Shown in pieces: positions 38,072-48,091 of a stretch of DNA of 64,000 nt. The first letter of the stretch is position 1. The number at the start of each line of letters is the position of its first letter. The notes beneath the pieces are model-generated. The model did not search any database. It saw only the letters and a list, made by a program, of their open reading frames with translations, and had not been told where the DNA came from. The DNA is from Paeniglutamicibacter kerguelensis (GTDB lineage: Bacteria > Actinomycetota > Actinomycetes > Actinomycetales > Micrococcaceae): positions 3,286,001 through 3,350,000 of the forward strand of contig NZ_JAGIOF010000001.1 in assembly GCF_017876535.1 (NCBI RefSeq), in the 5' to 3' direction. Made by a program: the position numbers and the translations under genes.

Positions 38072-38890
38072 CTACGGCACCAGGTAGTTGCTGTCGCGTG
38101 CGTCGGTGATCAGCATGTGCCCCGGGGCGTGGCCGATTGCCAACGCCGGGCGGGACTCCATGACGGCGGCCTGGGGCGTGACCCCGCAGGCCCAGAACAC
38201 CGGGATGTGTCCGGCCGGGATCTCCACCGGATCGCCGAAGTCGGGCTTGGACAGGTCTATGATGCCCAGTTCCTCAGGGTTGCCGATGTGCACCGGCGCA
38301 CCGTGCACCGCCGGGTAGCGGGAGGTGATGCGCACCGCGTCAGCCACCTGGGAGGCGGGGATCGGGCGCATCGACACCACCATGGGGCCGCTCATGGAAC
38401 CGGCGGAGGCGCTGCGGATGTTCGACTTGAACATGGGCACGTTCACGCCCTGGTCGATGTGGGCGATCTTGATGCCGCCCTCCATCAGCGCCGTCTCGAA
38501 CGTGAACGAGCAGCCCACGATGAACGTCACCAGGTCATCGCGCCAGTACTCGGACAGGTCCGTGGGTTCGGCGATCTTCACCCCGTTTTCGTAGACGAAG
38601 TACTGCGGAACATCGGTGCGGATGTCCCCGCCGGCCAGCAGCTCGCCGCTAACCTCGCCCGCATCCAGCACGCCCAGGATCGGGCAGGACTTGGGGTTGC
38701 GCTGGGCGAAGAGCAGGACGTCGAACGCTTGGTCCTTGGGAACGATGATCAGGTTCGCCTGCGCATAGCCCAGCGAGAAACCGGCGGTCGGGACCACCAA
38801 GCCGTCGCGGAACAGTTCGCGCGCCTCTGCCGGGGAAAGCCCGGCACGGTTTTCAGGAAGCTGGGCAGTTCGTGCACCGGCGTTCGTCAT
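38072..38890 (-). CDS. DUF1445 putative hydro-lyase (YcsI / D-glutamate-cyclase-like)
   Basis: A 272-residue protein of the DUF1445 family, with 'DIRTDVPQYFVYENG', 'FIVGCSFTFETALMEGG', 'MVVSMRPIPASQVADAVRIT' and C-terminal 'WACGVTPQAAVMESRPALAI'. The family is annotated as putative hydro-lyase and some members as D-glutamate cyclase. Bacillus ycsI lies in the ycsF-ycsG cluster with the 5-oxoprolinase genes; here too the neighbour is an NRAMP-like ycsG homologue, 65 bp upstream. The biosynthetic step is not defined by sequence. Confidence 0.85.
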   Translation of the reverse strand: MTNAGARTAQLPENRAGLSPAEARELFRDGLVVPTAGFSLGYAQANLIIVPKDQAFDVLLFAQRNPKSCPILGVLDAGEVSGELLAGGDIRTDVPQYFVYENGVKIAEPTDLSEYWRDDLVTFIVGCSFTFETALMEGGIKIAHIDQGVNVPMFKSNIRSASAGSMSGPMVVSMRPIPASQVADAVRITSRYPAVHGAPVHIGNPEELGIIDLSKPDFGDPVEIPAGHIPVFWACGVTPQAAVMESRPALAIGHAPGHMLITDARDSNYLVP

Positions 38891-38955
38891 CTGGATGTCC
38901 TTTCAATGCGCATGGCGGTAGGGGCGAAGGGTGTGTTGGGAGAAACCCGTCCGGG

Positions 38956-40173
38956 TCAGGCCCAGAGCTTGGCCAGGCCGGCCAGCGAGTTCCAGCCCAG
39001 GAACAGGGTCAGCAGCCAGGTGGCAACGCCGATCAAGAGCAGCCACTTCGGGTAGGCGTAGCCGTGCAGCAGGTCCTTGCGTCGCCAGGCCGCGTAGAGC
39101 AGGATGGCCAGGCCGAAGGGCAGGATCAGCCCGTTGAAGGCGCCGGCGAAGATCAGCAGCGTCTGCGGGGCCTGGCCCAGCAAGAGGTAGATGACGGTGC
39201 AGACCGCGATGAAGGCCACGGTGATCAGGTTGCGGGTGCGCTCGGGGGTGGTGGACTTGGTGATGAAGGAAACCGAGGTGTAAGCGGCGCCGATCACGGA
39301 GGTCAGGGCCGCTGCCCAGAGGATGATGCCGAAGGACCGCATGCCGATTTCGCCTGCGGCAATGCCGAAGGCCTCGGCCGCCTTGTTGTCGGTGACCAGC
39401 ACTGCGCCGCCGGCGACAACGCCGAGGACCGCCAGGAACAGCAGCACCCGCATGATGCCGGTGACAATGACGCCCAGGATCGAGCTCTTGGAGATGTCGC
39501 CGACGTTCTCGATGCCGGTGGCACCGGAGTCCAGCATGCGGTGCGCACCGGCGTAGGTGATGTAACCGCCGACGGTTCCACCGATCAGCGTGGTGATGAT
39601 CAGGAAGTCGATCTGCTCCGGAAGCACCGCATTCTTCAGCGCCTCGCCCACCGGAGGGGCGGCAACGATGGCCACGTAGAGCATCAGCAGGATCATGATG
39701 GCGCCGAGCAGCACCACGATCTTGTCCAGGGCCATGCCGGCGCGCTTGGAGAGGAAGACAAGGATGGCAACGGCTGCAGAAATGGCGCCGCCGATCTTTG
39801 GGTCGATGCCGATCATGGCATTCATGCCCAGGCCGGTGCCGGCGATGTTGCCGATGTTGAAGACAATGCCGCCGATGAAGACGAGGACTGCAAGGGCCCA
39901 ACCGGCGCCCGGGAGCACCTTGTTGCCAAGTTCCTGAGCGCGCAGGCCCGAGACGCCGATGATGCGCCAGACGTTAAGCTGTACTGCGATGTCCACGAGA
40001 ATCGAAACGACAATAGCGAAGGCGAACGAAGCCCCGATCCTGACGGTGAATTCAGTGGTCTGGGTGATGAAGCCCGGGCCGATGGCGCTGGTCGCCATGA
40101 GGAACATGGCACCGAGGAGTGCCGTGCGCCGAGCTGAGGTACTGAGCTTCGGTTTTGTGCTGGGAGTAGCCAT
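38956..40173 (-). CDS. NRAMP-like divalent metal/organic transporter (YcsG type)
   Basis: A 405-residue protein with about 11 helices; 'ATSAIGPGFITQTTEFTVRI' replaces the usual DPGN metal-binding motif of NRAMP helix 1, and 'GGTVGGYITYAGAHRM' corresponds to helix 6. Lack of the DPGN motif suggests it does not carry Mn2+/Fe2+ but something else. Its pairing with DUF1445 resembles Bacillus ycsG-ycsI. The ATG at 40173 is preferred to one 15 bp upstream. A twin palindromic site lies about 70-105 bp upstream. Confidence 0.83.
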   Translation of the reverse strand: MATPSTKPKLSTSARRTALLGAMFLMATSAIGPGFITQTTEFTVRIGASFAFAIVVSILVDIAVQLNVWRIIGVSGLRAQELGNKVLPGAGWALAVLVFIGGIVFNIGNIAGTGLGMNAMIGIDPKIGGAISAAVAILVFLSKRAGMALDKIVVLLGAIMILLMLYVAIVAAPPVGEALKNAVLPEQIDFLIITTLIGGTVGGYITYAGAHRMLDSGATGIENVGDISKSSILGVIVTGIMRVLLFLAVLGVVAGGAVLVTDNKAAEAFGIAAGEIGMRSFGIILWAAALTSVIGAAYTSVSFITKSTTPERTRNLITVAFIAVCTVIYLLLGQAPQTLLIFAGAFNGLILPFGLAILLYAAWRRKDLLHGYAYPKWLLLIGVATWLLTLFLGWNSLAGLAKLWA

Positions 40174-40241
40174 GATTCCGTCCATCAAGAGTGCGGGTGA
40201 CAGCTGTCACAAGTGGGGAGCGATGAAAGGTACATTACATG

Positions 40242-40277
40242 TTGTTGAACAATCATGGCAAGAGGGTTGTTCAACAA
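40242..40277. promoter_or_regulatory. Twin palindromic operator upstream of the YcsG-like gene
   Basis: TTGTTGAACAA at 40242-40252 and TTGTTCAACAA at 40267-40277 are each nearly self-complementary (TTGTT-N-AACAA) and are inverted copies of each other; their centres lie 25 bp apart. They lie 70-105 bp upstream of the transporter start at 40173. Repressor sites of GntR type often have this size; no regulator gene is adjacent. Confidence 0.65.
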
Positions 40278-40593
40278 TTGAGGCAATTTGGGTGCGCCCA
40301 CAATGCTTGGAGACCATCGTCCTCTCATTGAAACGCCCCGACCCATAGGAGACAACACCTATTCGAAAGCAATAGCCCTACTACGGTCCCGTCACCATGA
40401 AGAAGGCGGAACCGACCTCCCCAAGCTGCCCCCTCACCAAGCCGGCGCGGAGTCATTCAACGGACAACGACGACACCACGGTGCGCACGCGCAACAATGA
40501 ATCCGAGGTCTGACCCGGACACAAGATTGATGGCATGGGGCAACGCTCGCCAGGCAGCAACCGGCGAGCGTCGGCAAACAGCCCAAACAGCAA
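40278..40593. other. Gene-free stretch with a small hairpin
   Basis: About 316 bp between the operator and the DUF1540 terminator. Only a 9-bp stem (ACGCTCGCC at 40543-40551 with 40563-40571) stands out; no open frame has a domain or a ribosome site. Confidence 0.5.
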
Positions 40594-40643
40594 ATGCCGC
40601 CGACCCGAACCTGATGTTTTCACAGGGTTCGCGCCGACGGCAT
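40594..40643 (-). terminator. Imperfect stem-loop downstream of the DUF1540 gene
   Basis: The arm ATGCCGCCGACCCGAACC at 40594-40611 pairs with few mismatches to 40624-40643. It lies 17 bp past the minus-strand stop at 40660 and is followed on that strand by TTTGCTGTTTGGG. Probable terminator. Confidence 0.6.
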
Positions 40644-40659
40644 TATGCGTTGGTTGGGC

Positions 40660-40953
40660 TCAGAGCTTGTGCTCATATGTCAGGCAGTCGGCATTGTCCG
40701 CACCAGGACCAACGCGAACCTCTTTGGCAGCACACATGAGGTGATCATTGTGTGAGCATTCGGAGCGCTGACAGGCACCAACCGAAGCCAGGACCTTCGG
40801 CAAACCGCCATGGACGCCGGTGTCAATAAACGTGGCGCACTGGGCATGGTCCTCATTGCCGCCGATGGTGATTCCAGAGGCACCGCAATGCGAATGATCA
40901 TTGAACGAACAATTTGCCACGGCGCATTCGGCGACGGGGACAGAAACAGTCAT
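40660..40953 (-). CDS. Small protein with two DUF1540 metal-binding-like repeats
   Basis: A 97-residue protein. Two similar modules each follow C-x4-C-x7-C-x15-C: the first begins at 'ECAVANCSFNDHSHC', the second at 'ACQRSECSHNDHLMC'; each ends with a Cys followed by an aromatic or hydrophobic residue. This matches DUF1540, thought to bind metal. There is no signal peptide, so it is cytosolic. The ATG at 40953 has GGGAGA 8 bp upstream; the longer frame upstream is not supported. The role is unknown; relatives often appear in stress regulons. Confidence 0.8.
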   Translation of the reverse strand: MTVSVPVAECAVANCSFNDHSHCGASGITIGGNEDHAQCATFIDTGVHGGLPKVLASVGACQRSECSHNDHLMCAAKEVRVGPGADNADCLTYEHKL

Positions 40954-41186
40954 GACATTCTCCCAAGATTGGCAGCCACGCGGAATTCGAGCCGCTAGTC
41001 CACCCACCATACGCCCGGAAGCAACAATTAAATTAGTGCTGATTTTCGGCCCTAATTTCGTCGGCGAAGCATAGGATCACGCCCTCCTTGCGGCATGTTA
41101 TGGCCAACCTTTCATGCCCTTTTGCCTGCAACCCGTATGACATTGCGCGTGACCGCGATCACACACGCAGCCCCTTCCGCCTGTAG

Positions 41187-42653
<1,467 letters not shown>

Positions 42654-42684
42654 GGCACCTCCGGCTGCTTCCCCAAGATACCGG

Positions 42685-43179
42685 TCACAGCCAGGGCACT
42701 GCGCCCTGGCTGTGTTCGAACACCAACGACGTCTGGGTGGTTGCCACAGCGGGGTTTGCCGAGAGATTGTCGAGCACAAACTGACGCACGTCGTTTGAAT
42801 CCCGCACCGCAACATGGATCAGGAAGTCGTCGGCGCCGCCCAGAAAAAACAGCTGGGTGACGCCCGGCTTGGCCCGCATTTCCTCGGCGAAGGTCGACAT
42901 CAGGTGCCGGGCGCCCGGACGGATCTTCACAAAAATCAGCGCTTCGAGGGCGTGGCCCAAGACGACCGGATCGATTTCCAGGGTGAAACGGCGGATGACC
43001 CCGGCGGAGCGCAGGGCGTTGAGTCGTGCCAGGCACGTTGAGGGGGCTATGCCCAGTTCCTCTGCCAAGGAGTTGTTGGTGCGGCGCGCGTTTTCGGTGA
43101 GCATGCGCAGCAACCCGCGGTCGATGTCGTCCAGTTCGACCGGATTGGTCGGCCGAAGATTCTTTGCTGTAATGGCCAC
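42685..43179 (-). CDS. Lrp/AsnC-family transcriptional regulator
   Basis: A 164-residue regulator: N-terminal helix-turn-helix 'LAEELGIAPSTCLARLNALR' and a C-terminal RAM-like ligand domain ('ALIFVKIRPGARHLMSTFAE', 'VTQLFFLGGADDFLIHVAV'). Lrp proteins sense amino acids and control amino-acid genes. A GTG start at 43179 is chosen; TTG 43200 would add 7 residues. Its last 8 codons form one arm of a terminator stem (42686-42714). No obvious target is adjacent. Confidence 0.9.
   Translation of the reverse strand: MAITAKNLRPTNPVELDDIDRGLLRMLTENARRTNNSLAEELGIAPSTCLARLNALRSAGVIRRFTLEIDPVVLGHALEALIFVKIRPGARHLMSTFAEEMRAKPGVTQLFFLGGADDFLIHVAVRDSNDVRQFVLDNLSANPAVATTQTSLVFEHSQGAVPWL
42686..42714. terminator. 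Terminator hairpin overlapping the 3' coding end of the Lrp gene
   Basis: CACAGCCAGGGC at 42686-42697 pairs perfectly with 42703-42714, with a 5-base loop. It lies 33 bp after guaB1's stop and encodes the last residues (QGAVPWL) of the Lrp protein on the other strand. It likely ends the guaB1 transcript. Confidence 0.75.
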
Positions 43180-43309
43180 CGAGCTACCCGACTTTCGCAA
43201 TCATTTTCCGTTTTCATCGATAGTACCGATGAAAATTCGCAAAATACCCCAACGCGCCGCAGCAAGAATGGTTTGGAATGCGCCGTGGCCGCGGCAGTGG
43301 TTGCGGTGG

Positions 43310-43762
43310 TTAGCCGTCTTGCCGGCGGTAGCGGATCCAGGTGAAGGTCACGATGGCCACGACCAGCGCACCTGCGACAATCCACTGCCAACCCAAGGCG
43401 ATCCACGCGTAGATGACTGCCATTCCCACGGTGGAATATATGGTGGCCCAGATGAGGCAACCGACGATGACCGAAGGGATGTACCTGGCCAGGGGCATGC
43501 GGGCCACCCCGGCGCTGGCGTTGACCGCGGTCTGGATTCCCACCGTCATGAATGAGAGCGGGATGGCGAAGATTCCCCACCTTTGGATGAATCGTTCGGC
43601 GCGCTGGTAGATCGGGCCGGTCATCAGGTGCTGGAATCTAGTGTGTTTCACGCCGGCGGCGATGCCGCGGCCGAGCCAATAAGTGGTGTTGGCCCGCGCC
43701 ATGGCCAACAGGAACAGAAATGCATAAGCCCAACCAAAGGGTGCATCTCGTAACCAGTCCAT
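43310..43762 (-). CDS. DedA/VTT-family membrane protein, short
   Basis: A 150-residue membrane protein with 3-4 hydrophobic segments. It contains 'ARANTTYWLGRGIA' and 'RWGIFAIPLSFMTVGIQTAVN', typical of the DedA/SNARE-associated core, including the conserved Arg and Pro/Gly of the re-entrant loop. Normal DedA proteins are about 200 residues, so this is a shortened version. Members help flip or distribute phospholipids such as undecaprenyl phosphate. ATG at 43762 is used; TTG-ATG at 43768 also possible. Confidence 0.8.
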   Translation of the reverse strand: MDWLRDAPFGWAYAFLFLLAMARANTTYWLGRGIAAGVKHTRFQHLMTGPIYQRAERFIQRWGIFAIPLSFMTVGIQTAVNASAGVARMPLARYIPSVIVGCLIWATIYSTVGMAVIYAWIALGWQWIVAGALVVAIVTFTWIRYRRQDG

Positions 43763-43877
43763 GGTCAAAGCCTATCGGTGCGTTGCATCTATTTGGGCGT
43801 TTGGTGAGCCAGATGACACCCTTCACTCACACCGGTTGTTCGGCGCAGCCACTTGAGCGGGGTGCGGCCCTGCCCCG

Positions 43878-45140
43878 TCAGGGAACCGAACGGATGTTGC
43901 GCACGAGAAGCGCACCGACCAACCCGATGCACGCCGCGACGACAAACAACGCCGTGTAGCTTCCGAGAACCGTCACGGCGAAGAACGCCAGCGCCGGGGC
44001 AATGACCTGCGGCAGGGAATTGGCGATATTGATGACGCCCATGTCCTTGGCCCGCGCACGCGCCGACGGTAAAACCTGGGTCAGCAAGGCAAAGTCAACG
44101 GCCAGGTAGGCGCCAAAGCCGAACCCGAGAACCGCCGCACCAAGAATCGCTCCGAGGAAATTCTGGGAAACCGCAAGGATCAGCGCCGAGCAGGCCACCA
44201 CCACCGAAGAGAAAATAACGTAGACTTTGCGCTTGCCGCTCTTGTCGCTCAACGGTCCAAAAATCACGGCGCTAATGATCACCATCACGGCATATGTACC
44301 AGTCAGAACCAGTACGCCAGCCGCCGGATCCGGATGCTTGACCACATCGGTGAGGAAAAATAGAAGGTAAACGATGGTCATTTGGTTGCCGGTGTTCATC
44401 ATCAAGCGGGTCAACCAGGCCCAACCGAAGTCCGGGTGCTTGGCAGGGTTGATCCAGAAGCCCCTGGCGAATTCGCCCAGCTTGAACGGTGTCCGGTATT
44501 CCTTGGGCAGCTGCGGATCATTCGGTCGCAGCACGTAGGGGATAACCGAAACAACCAATGCCACGGCGCAAATCATGTAACCAACGGCGACATTGCCAGA
44601 AATCACGAATCCGACCACGGCACCGAGAAGAATGCCGACCGTCTGGCCCATCGCGGCCAATCCGCCAACGGACCCCCGTTTGGCCAATGGAACACGATCG
44701 GGAACCGCGGCGGTCACCGTCGAATATGCCGCGTTGACCGCGGCCTGCAGTGCGCACCAACCAATGAGCATCAGTCCCACTGTCGTGGCGCCGGAGAGCA
44801 TCAACAACGAAGCTGCACCAAGAATGGCACCGGCAAGAATCCACGGAGAGCGGCGCCCCATTTTGGAAACGGTGCGGTCCGACAGTGCCCCGAAGAGAGG
44901 ATTTGAGACAAGCGCCACGGCTGCACCGCAGGCGGTCACCAATGACAGGATTGCTTCCTTGTTTCCTGCGTCAATGGCAGTCGCCTGCAACCCCAGCAGG
45001 ATATTCAATGGCGCAAAGATGACAATATTGATGCCCAGGTTGACCAGCACCACCGAGGTGATCCACCCGCGGGAGACCTTTTTCGTGGGTGCTCGCAGCG
45101 CTTCCGGGAGCGTGCCTGTCAGGCCGTCCTCCGTGGGCAC
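43878..45140 (-). CDS. SLC45/GPH-like MFS transporter
   Basis: A 420-residue protein with 12 helices and 'NPLFGALSDRTVSKMGRRSPWIL' (motif A region), 'AYSTVTAAVPDRVPLAKRG', and a matching second half 'FGPLSDKSGKRKVY'. These resemble SLC45-like sugar/H+ carriers. The GTG at 45140 is chosen: it overlaps the stop of a 29-residue membrane peptide by one base (TAGTG), and translation upstream in this frame would be an Arg-rich shadow. Substrate unknown, probably a sugar or glycoside. Confidence 0.83.
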   Translation of the reverse strand: MPTEDGLTGTLPEALRAPTKKVSRGWITSVVLVNLGINIVIFAPLNILLGLQATAIDAGNKEAILSLVTACGAAVALVSNPLFGALSDRTVSKMGRRSPWILAGAILGAASLLMLSGATTVGLMLIGWCALQAAVNAAYSTVTAAVPDRVPLAKRGSVGGLAAMGQTVGILLGAVVGFVISGNVAVGYMICAVALVVSVIPYVLRPNDPQLPKEYRTPFKLGEFARGFWINPAKHPDFGWAWLTRLMMNTGNQMTIVYLLFFLTDVVKHPDPAAGVLVLTGTYAVMVIISAVIFGPLSDKSGKRKVYVIFSSVVVACSALILAVSQNFLGAILGAAVLGFGFGAYLAVDFALLTQVLPSARARAKDMGVINIANSLPQVIAPALAFFAVTVLGSYTALFVVAACIGLVGALLVRNIRSVP

Positions 45141-45229
45141 TAGACCAACCCCGAGAGCAGGCCGGCACCGGCGCCTACCACCAAAGCGCCAATAAGCAGC
45201 CAAGTGATCAATTTTGCACGTTTACGCAT
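45140..45229 (-). CDS. 29-residue membrane peptide preceding the MFS gene
   Basis: The minus-strand ATG at 45229 encodes 29 residues: basic start 'MRKRAKLI', a helix 'TWLLIGALVVGAGAGLLSGL' and TAG at 45140, which overlaps the MFS start. Length, single helix and coupling suggest a small subunit or regulator of the carrier. An in-frame ATG at 45238 could add three residues. No family was recognised. Confidence 0.55.
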   Translation of the reverse strand: MRKRAKLITWLLIGALVVGAGAGLLSGLV

Positions 45230-45342
45230 TGATTCCATAATGCGTTCATCGTAAACGAGTTCTAAATGAATCAGCGACTTGCAAAGCGGAAAAGTGAGGA
45301 AGATTTCTCCATTTGGAGGATCGCCGGATTAGGCTACTGAAT

Positions 45343-46224
45343 ATGAGTGAATCGGGATTCGGGTCGTTGGTGTGGAGACCCCGGCACCACGGCTGGAACC
45401 TGGCTCACCATTTGATGCCCACTTTTTTCCTGATCATCTTTCTGGGTGCGGCCGGTGCTTATGCCATCGCCCATGGAAAAACGGCTCTTTCGACGGCGTT
45501 GTTGGCCAGCGCCGCAGCCCTTCTGCTCGGCGTGATTTCTGCATTCCGTCGCCCTGCCCATGACAGCCCCGTGGAAACCGCGGCAGTCGAAACCAGCACC
45601 GGCCAGCGGGCAGCCACGTGGTTCCCGATCTTCAGGAGCTCGGCCATCCTGGCGGCGCTGGTGGTTGGCCTCTCCGTGGTGGTGTTGGTGGCAAGCGTCG
45701 CGCTCAGTGCCCGGCTTATATTCCTGCACGATTACAACCCGTTGTTCTTGATCGTGCTGTTAGGCATTGCCTTGATCGGTTGCGGAATCTTCCTGATGTT
45801 CCGCGGACTACGGATGGCCCGCATTGCCGCGACCGCCCAGGACCCCGGGGTCTACCTCACGCGCAGCCGCATTGTGCTCTACGGTTCACGGGGCATGCAC
45901 GAAATCTATTGGAACGACGTGTCCTCCATCGAAGCGGCCGATCCCCCGCGGCAACAGCCGCTGGGCAAGCGCGGACCCGCCTGGATTCTTGTCACGTGCA
46001 AGGAAGACGGCAAGCCAGGGCCCCCGTTGCCCGGGCCGAACAAGGGACTCTGCGGATTGCTGGTCCAGGTGCATGAGCTTGCGGCAAACCCGGATGCGCT
46101 GCTCCGCACGCTGGCGCACTACCTGCAACACCCCGAGGAACGTGCCGAGCTCGGCACGGATTCGGCTTTGGCGACGGTGGCCGGGCTGGGCCCGGACGCC
46201 CAAGGACGATCCGCCGCCGCTTAG
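45343..46224 (+). CDS. Membrane protein with a PH-like cytoplasmic domain, unknown function
   Basis: A 293-residue protein with four hydrophobic segments in two pairs ('LMPTFFLIIFLGAAGAYAIA', 'LSTALLASAAALLLGVISAF', 'SSAILAALVVGLSVVVLVAS', 'PLFLIVLLGIALIGCGIFLM'), then a soluble part from about residue 165 with 'GVYLTRSRIVLYGSRGMHEI' and 'WNDVSSIEAADPP', similar in layout to PH-like bPH domains. The ATG at 45343 is chosen over a TTG 30 bp upstream. No function can be assigned. Confidence 0.75.
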   Translation: MSESGFGSLVWRPRHHGWNLAHHLMPTFFLIIFLGAAGAYAIAHGKTALSTALLASAAALLLGVISAFRRPAHDSPVETAAVETSTGQRAATWFPIFRSSAILAALVVGLSVVVLVASVALSARLIFLHDYNPLFLIVLLGIALIGCGIFLMFRGLRMARIAATAQDPGVYLTRSRIVLYGSRGMHEIYWNDVSSIEAADPPRQQPLGKRGPAWILVTCKEDGKPGPPLPGPNKGLCGLLVQVHELAANPDALLRTLAHYLQHPEERAELGTDSALATVAGLGPDAQGRSAAA

Positions 46225-46251
46225 TGTGACGGCTGCGACCCGCGGGACCGG

Positions 46252-47475
46252 CTAGCGGGCCAGTTTTTTCAGCGGCACCGAGGGATCGGCGAGGGCGGCA
46301 GGATCCACGACAATGCGATTGTCTATGATGCGCCGGGCCGCCCGGATGGTCAGCCCGCCGTCGATGGCCGCAGCGCCGAGCATGTGTCCCCCGGCGTCGA
46401 GGCGGAACGCCGCGACCGGCACTCCGTCGACGAGGCGCAACACCGTGTTCCCTTCGGCGTTCATTTCTCCCACGCCCTCGACGTGGACCCCGTGCCTGTC
46501 GGACCAGAACCACGAGGCCCCGTGTAGCGGCAGCTCCTGTCCGAGCAGTGCCGCCGCCGCGGTGGCACCGGTGTTCATCGCGTGTTCCCAGTGCTCGCCG
46601 CGGCGCAGCAATTCGCCGGCTGCGGTTTGGGTTCGGGCCAGGTCGCCGACGGCGTAGATATGCGGGTGGCTGGTGCGCTGGTTCCGGTCGACGATCACGC
46701 CGTTGTCGGTCTTGAGGCCCGCAGAGGCCGCCAACGCGCTGTTGGGCACTATGCCTATTCCGACAAGCACTTCGTCGCTGGTGATTTTCCGTCCGTCGGA
46801 CATCTCGATGAGGTGCTTGCCATCCAAACGGGAAATGCGCTCGGGGCTGCCCTGGATCGTGTCGATCTCCGCGGTGACGTGCATGTCATGCAGGCGTCGG
46901 GCCAGCTCCGGGCCCACGGCCGGCACCAGGGGCGGGTCGATCGGGTCGATCAGGGTCACGCGGGCGCCGAGTACAAGGGCCGCGGAGGCAACCTCTGCGC
47001 CGATGAGCCCCGCCCCCACGATGGCCAGGTGGACGCCGGGGCGGAGCTTGCCGCGCAGCAGGTCCGCATCTTGCCGGTTGCGCAGCGCCAACACCGATTC
47101 CAGCTCCCCGCCCTCGATGGGCAGCGGCCTGGCCGAACCGCCTGTTGCCAGCACCAGGCGATCGGCGTGCACCCGGCTGCCGTCCTCAAGCTGCACGCCC
47201 AGGGGTTCAAGCAGCAATTCGGCGGCGGTGCCCGGGATGATGTCCACCCGGTGCTCGGCGAACCACGAGCGCGGGGCCAGCTCGATGCCCTCGGCATCCT
47301 TGGTCCCCAGCAGGTAGGCCTTGCTCAGCGGCGGCCGGTCATAGGGGATCCCCGCCGGGTCGATGATGCCGATGCTGCCATCAAAGCCGCGGTTGCGCAG
47401 GTTCTGTGCCACGGCAAAGCCGGACAGGCCCCCGCCAATGATGAGAATCGATTCAACGTTCATGGTGTGGGACAT
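46252..47475 (-). CDS. Ferredoxin--NAD(P)+ reductase (Rieske-system FAD oxidoreductase)
   Basis: A 407-residue flavoprotein with FAD motif 'ILIIGGGLSGFAVAQNLRNR', NAD motif 'LAIVGAGLIGAEVASAALVL', 'YAVGDLA', and a C-terminal reductase domain 'SDRHGVHVEGVGEM'. These match the reductases that feed electrons to Rieske or cytochrome P450 ferredoxins (ThcD/BphA4 type). The ATG at 47475 has AAGGACAA upstream. It lies 101 bp downstream of a Rieske ferredoxin gene on the same strand; an oxygenase component is not found beside them. Confidence 0.93.
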   Translation of the reverse strand: MSHTMNVESILIIGGGLSGFAVAQNLRNRGFDGSIGIIDPAGIPYDRPPLSKAYLLGTKDAEGIELAPRSWFAEHRVDIIPGTAAELLLEPLGVQLEDGSRVHADRLVLATGGSARPLPIEGGELESVLALRNRQDADLLRGKLRPGVHLAIVGAGLIGAEVASAALVLGARVTLIDPIDPPLVPAVGPELARRLHDMHVTAEIDTIQGSPERISRLDGKHLIEMSDGRKITSDEVLVGIGIVPNSALAASAGLKTDNGVIVDRNQRTSHPHIYAVGDLARTQTAAGELLRRGEHWEHAMNTGATAAAALLGQELPLHGASWFWSDRHGVHVEGVGEMNAEGNTVLRLVDGVPVAAFRLDAGGHMLGAAAIDGGLTIRAARRIIDNRIVVDPAALADPSVPLKKLAR

Positions 47476-47576
47476 TTGTCCTTCTGCTTGGGTGCTGGGT
47501 GGCCGTGTGGACGCTGGGCCGCGGGGACCTGCGCGCGGGCGGTGGTGCGTCCGGCCTTGCCGTGTTCGGAGGCGTC

Positions 47577-47915
47577 TTAGACGGCCGGGGTATCCGGGTA
47601 GAGCATCAGTTCCCCGTCCTCGACCTGGATCTTGTGGGTGCGCGCGGCGACGGTGGCCGGCAGGCAAAGCGCTTCGCCGGACTTGAGGCAGAACTTTGCT
47701 GCGTGCACGGGGCACTCGACCTCGGTGCCTTCGATCCAGCCGTCTGCGAGCGAGGCGGTCTCGTGCGTGCATTCGTCGTTGATGGCGTAGAAGTTGCCGT
47801 CCTCGGCGTGGAACACCGCGATGTCGTCCTTGGTGCCGTTTTCTTCGGCGGGAATGACAATGGCTTCGCCTTCGTCGATGCTGTCGACGGAACCGATGTT
47901 GATGGCTTCGCTCAT
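47577..47915 (-). CDS. Rieske-type [2Fe-2S] ferredoxin
   Basis: A 112-residue protein with Rieske ligands C-x-H and C-x2-H: 'ECTHETASLADG' and 'VECPVHAAKFCLKSG'. Length is right for the small ferredoxins of multicomponent dioxygenases, which carry electrons from the reductase to the oxygenase. The ATG at 47915 is preceded by AGGAGG with normal spacing. It is cotranscribed with the reductase gene downstream. Confidence 0.95.
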   Translation of the reverse strand: MSEAINIGSVDSIDEGEAIVIPAEENGTKDDIAVFHAEDGNFYAINDECTHETASLADGWIEGTEVECPVHAAKFCLKSGEALCLPATVAARTHKIQVEDGELMLYPDTPAV

Positions 47916-48091
47916 TAGGGTGCCTCCTGGTGGTGTCATCGCCGCCGCGGACCGCACGGGGAGATAAGTTCTCAATACATGTGACTCCATCATCCCGCGC
48001 AAAGCCCGCCAGACCCAAAGCCTGATCGCTGACAGCGTCGAAGTCGCAGCTTCCTCTGGAAGCATGCTGGACTTCCGCCTAAGCTCTGACC

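Noticed and set aside
45141..45203. Extension of the MFS gene upstream of GTG 45140
   Set aside because: The added residues are an Arg-rich shadow of the small membrane ORF read in another frame.
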